A stretch of 64,000 bases of DNA from Tubiluchus corallicola (Eukaryota; Priapulida; Priapulimorpha; Priapulimorphida; Tubiluchidae). The stretch spans positions 289,501 to 353,500 of the forward strand of contig JAQGDQ010000194.1 of NCBI GenBank assembly GCA_030141605.1. The letters are read 5' to 3'. Shown here in pieces: positions 60,588 to 64,000 of the stretch; the stretch's first letter is position 1, and every line of letters starts with the position of its first letter. Position numbers and translations under genes: made by a program. A model generated the notes under the pieces. The model was not told the DNA's origin, did not search any database, and was given only the letters and a program-made list of their open reading frames with translations.

Positions 60588-62349
60588 CTATTTTAAAATA
60601 AAAGAAGACATTTTAGCAAAAGTACATAAGATGCCTGCTGAAAAGCACTAATATACCATATAACCATAGTGCAGAGCTAAAAGATTTATTTTTGTTCAAA
60701 AATTACAATCTTCTGCAATAATATTGCAATTTGTTTAAAAAAAACTTCTGCATATAAAAGTATTAAACTGCAAATTATTAGAATCCAGGTCCTGATCGAT
60801 TTTCGGTAGGCGATCACCTGTTTCGATATAATTGCTTGGTGCTTATGACAAACCGCGCTATTTATACGATACGATGGTTGATTAGTCCCCGAGTTTCACA
60901 TCTGGTGGAAAAAGTTATCAAATAATATTATTAATAGAATATAAAAGTCCTATAAGTTTACCATTTGTTTTTATAAAAAACAAAAAATTGATATTTTACC
61001 CAATTTTTGATGCATTTATTATAAAACCTGATTTAACCTGAATAAATAATTAAAATATGGCAAGCAGTTTAGTAATTTTGTTTCGAGATGTGTGTTCGTG
61101 CTGAAATAACTAAGTAATAGTTTTTCATAATAACAATTATTATTGTTAATATAGTAGTCGTCTTCATTATCATCTGCATTATTATTATTAATGACTAAAC
61201 TGCATCACAGTCAGATTTTAATTCCCACAGCCGCCATGTTAACATTTTTTTTATTTACCTATCTTTGAAATTTTCAAACCTAATTTTCAATGTTATGCCT
61301 CCAGACAATTTTTCAAGCCTTGCGCGTTGTATGGCACAGCAGATTGTTTACGTTAAATTGTAGTTGGCGGATGCACTGATTATCAAGCTGAATAAACGGA
61401 TACCCTAATAGGGTCAACAAATATTTCCGAAAAAAAATTGTCATTTGCTATAAAAACCTCCGAAAAATACAGATATAAACATGAAGAAAATACTATAACC
61501 AGATACTTCTGTAATACTTTCAGCACTATAACTTTACCAAAAATTTTGTAAAATGTACCCTAGCGTATAATTTATGAGACAGTGTGTGCCTAAACGAATC
61601 ACACAATGATCATATAACTCACTGCACACACCATACATGATATCTTGCACCTTAACAGACATAGCAACCACGAGAAAAGCTCCTTATCTTTTTTGTTTTT
61701 AAGTAGCTGAATACACATAATTTTTTCTTTGTGCTGATGTTATACAAAAATTATTCATTTAAGTCTTGCAAACTTACTAGACTACTAAACGTATCCATAA
61801 TATACACAAGTAGTGGAGATTGTGGTATAATGTGTCCTTTAGGGACCCCATAGGAAGATGCACGACCCCCAGGGATTTTTTTAAGTTCTTTTCACCCCTC
61901 CAACTTGTTAAGTAAGAGTAATCCTAACACTAAAGCGCACTGAAATGGTAATTCTAATACCCGTAACCCTAAACCCTAACCCCAGTCTGTCAAGATGGAG
62001 TTTAACATTGAGTTAGTTAGTGTTATTATGGCACAAATACTGTAGGCAGATAATTGCACGCACACGTGTGAATTTAAAGACGTGACAATTATGTTTTGAG
62101 AAATGTAGTAGAGTGAAAGAAAAAAGTGTTTAACTACGGATCTTAATTAATAATTAATCAATTAGAAATGAATGAATCTGTTTGACTCGTTGGAACGTGA
62201 ATGCAAGTAAATTTCTTCGGCTCATTGAAATGTGAATATAAGTAATGTGGCTCTCAAAGTAATTGTCTCATCTTAATTATAGAAACACAAATGTCAAATT
62301 AGTATTTTTAATTTAACTCCTCGCCCGCTTGGGGTTTGCTGTAATACAC
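60588..62349. other. Sequence upstream of the CPEL exon
   Basis: Holds the truncated long-TIR copy B. No antistasin partner exon, signal peptide exon or promoter found. A short CCCTAA run is at 61963-61983. Confidence 0.5.
60778..61478. mobile_element. Long-TIR DNA transposon, copy B, truncated
   Basis: Collinear with 46340-47300: ttagaatccaggtcc, gatataattgcttggtgc, the block tttttataaaaaacaaaaaa, gcgcgttgtatggca and acaaatatttcc. The right terminal inverted repeat is absent. Confidence 0.75.
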
Positions 62350-62499
62350 AAAACAGATCGCTGCTAGCCACCATCCTCCCATTTTGGATGCACTGCACAA
62401 GGCATTATCACTTTTGCTTATTAGCTATCGGTAATGCTGCAGTTGATGTTGTTGTTGTTGCCGGCGGTGGTGGTGGTGCTGCCAATGATGGTTCAGTGG

Positions 62500-63085
62500 C
62501 TCACCTAGCACAATTTTGGGTAAGGAAGACCAGCTGCAGCTCTTCGTATGGAAATATAGCTATATATTGCTGTCGTCTGATTCCTGTTGTAAATCGAGAA
62601 ACACGTAATAAAGTTGCGATGGGGTGGAACACTCGAACACATCCATGAAAGATTTCGATTTACCAGGATACATTTGCTTGCCCAACACTTCTACCTGCAT
62701 CTTGTCGTGGAGATTTTGTGAATAGCACCAAGTTGTGGGAGTTTAGACTGTGAGTTCCCAATTCTTTACTTTGTTGAAAAAGATTTTGTGTTATAAAAAC
62801 CATGAAAAAGGGATTGTGGAGTGCAAGCTTTGTGAGCAGGTCCACCACCACTAAATCTCAGGCCCATATTTCCACATTTATGTCGTTGCTTCTTTTCTGT
62901 AATTTTTCTTCGTCAGCTGGCAGCAATTGCGATATCCGCAACACCCTTCGGTGATTGGTATCAAACAGCATGCTCCGACAGAGGACCAGATTTTTCACAA
63001 AAGTGTTTTTCCCGTCATGACTAGGTCCAGCCACCAATATGGTGCTACCAAATTTCAGTCTGGCATCAAAAGTTAGCTCTGTCAT
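62500..63085 (-). pseudogene. Polinton packaging ATPase, copy 2, broken
   Basis: Opens MTELTFDARLKFGSTILVAG, almost as in copy 1. Walker A is GPSHDGKNT, with Asn for the Ser/Thr after Lys. The region of Walker B is deleted (DLVVVDLLT joins directly to the next helix), and VFITQN follows. SHNLVLFTKSPRQDAGR is kept here but altered in copy 1, so the copies decayed independently. Confidence 0.78.
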
Positions 63086-63481
63086 AATTAACCTGCTAAT
63101 CGATCAATTTTAAATTTTAATTAAATCATAACCTTGCAAACACACATTCCTTTGCAAATTGTTTTAGGGCTAGACTACCAATGTGTTTCTGGAATGCATG
63201 CGTGTACAAACATCTTCTACTTGTACATACATGTTTTTCTAGAAAATGCATGCGCAAACACATTCTGCTAGAAAATGCATGTACAAGCACGTTCTAATGG
63301 CAGCTCGAACACGTATAAACACGCACAACCACGTGATTCATGTCATGAGAGGATTGGCTGGTCCATTTTTAGCAGTGGTCTCTCATTGGTCAGTAATAAT
63401 CTGTTAGGTGTCCATTTTGGGGCGAGTGGGCACATTTGCTTTGCATACACCATTGATGACACGTCTCTCTGGATTGAGAAA

Positions 63482-63574
63482 ATGAGTGAAGCCATGAAAA
63501 ATGATACAGTTGTTTTTCCTCTCTTGCAAGATTTCTCTGCATCAGTCAGCACATCCAAAGAGGAACAATTTCAG
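63482..63574 (+). CDS. First exon of divergent Polinton gene, copy 2
   Basis: 31 codons in phase 0, opening MSEAMKNDTVVFPLLQDF and ending EEQFQ before gtgagag. Copy 1 keeps the same frame and donor but not the ATG. A possible acceptor tttacag at 63685-63691 gives a stop after four codons in this frame, so the gene is probably broken there. Another plus frame downstream (TVMEYGRLVIKREKILTFL, near 63767-63823) looks coding. No family recognised. Confidence 0.45.
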
Positions 63575-64000
63575 GTGAGAGTACATTTTTTTGTTTTGTA
63601 ATGATTTGTTTCACATTTGAGTAGTTACTAAAAACTTTCAGTAATTAAAGGGAGGAGCGCATTAAAAAAAAATTTGTCCATTTATTTACAGGTTCATCTT
63701 CGCTGACGTTTTAAATATGATACCATTAACGAGACACTCCCTAGAGGCAAGAGCATATTCTTAACAGTGATGGAATATGGCAGACTTGTCATTAAGCGGG
63801 AGAAAATACTGACATTTTTGAGCAATGGAAGCAGCTTTAGCAAACTAGAAGTATAGTTATCTGGTAGAATGAGTTTGCTGGACCTAGACTCGGTTCCACT
63901 CTTCATCACGGGCAACAACTCATTTCCCTTGAGTTTCAAAGCCATTTGTATGCTCTGCGAAATGCCAAAGCTTCACAAGATTACGCTAAAACTAAAACCT

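Larger units (their letters stand above)
62350..64000 (-). mobile_element. Polinton/Maverick relic, copy 2 (internally deleted)
   Basis: The start (gatcgctgctagccaccatc) matches 51984-52050 of copy 1. Then it jumps to sequence matching 55215-55290 (gatggttcagtggctcac), the ATPase and the plus-strand first exon. The capsid 5' part, integrase, MVLVP and basic-protein genes are missing at the junction. It runs off the window. Confidence 0.8.

Noticed and set aside
1-64000. CRISPR array, bacterial operon or prophage
   Set aside because: No regular spaced repeats, no ribosome binding sites and clear GT/AG-spliced exons; the DNA is eukaryotic.

Overview
The window looks like intron-rich nuclear DNA of a non-vertebrate animal. 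It is AT-rich, with short exons that follow GT/AG rules separated by introns of about 0.3 to 14.5 kb. It carries remnants of many metazoan transposon classes: Polinton/Maverick, hAT, pogo/Tigger, BEL/Pao, non-LTR and tRNA-like SINE heads. The phylum cannot be fixed from the sequence; mollusc, cnidarian, sponge or another marine invertebrate are all possible.

The one host gene I can support lies on the minus strand. Sixteen cysteine-rich exons were reconstructed between 60587 and 3542. In transcription order they encode: a CPEL cysteine module (60587-60485), WAP, lustrin-type cysteine domain, Kazal, three Kunitz domains, Kazal, Kunitz, Kazal, WAP, a thyroglobulin type-1 domain, an antistasin-like exon joined to a second CPEL module, WAP and Kazal (3691-3542). 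Thirteen of the sixteen exons begin and end in phase 1, the classic pattern of shuffled extracellular modules. The other three are the antistasin exon (1-0) and the two CPEL exons (0-1), which form a two-exon unit. The product should be a secreted or extracellular multi-headed protease inhibitor with different reactive-site residues in each module. Signal peptide, start codon, stop codon, promoter and polyadenylation signal are not seen, so both ends lie outside the window or were not recognised.

Introns, left to right. 0-3.5 kb: a non-LTR reverse transcriptase relic. 3.7-12.5 kb: a BEL/Pao gag relic, dispersed repeats and a 1.0-kb hAT element with a perfect 8-bp target duplication, inserted in a ~129-bp repeat array. 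12.6-16.9 kb: a 2.1-kb pogo element with a broken transposase and a 206-bp tandem repeat. 17-19 kb: a 97-bp tandem duplication, a 555-bp MITE with pogo-like ends and a tRNA-like relic. 21-24 kb: another inverted-repeat MITE and a CA microsatellite. 24.3-29.1 kb: a 260-bp duplication and a second non-LTR relic. 29-35 kb: a GT-rich minisatellite. 35-40 kb: an unassigned compositional island. 46-60 kb: a long-TIR element, a decayed Polinton (51-57.5 kb) containing a telomere-like CCCTAA array, a second hAT element with a perfect 8-bp duplication, and a SINE head. 60.6-64 kb: a second, truncated copy of the long-TIR element and a second Polinton copy that has lost the integrase and capsid block.

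All recognised transposon genes are broken, so the window reads as a host gene whose introns have accumulated many generations of mobile DNA.
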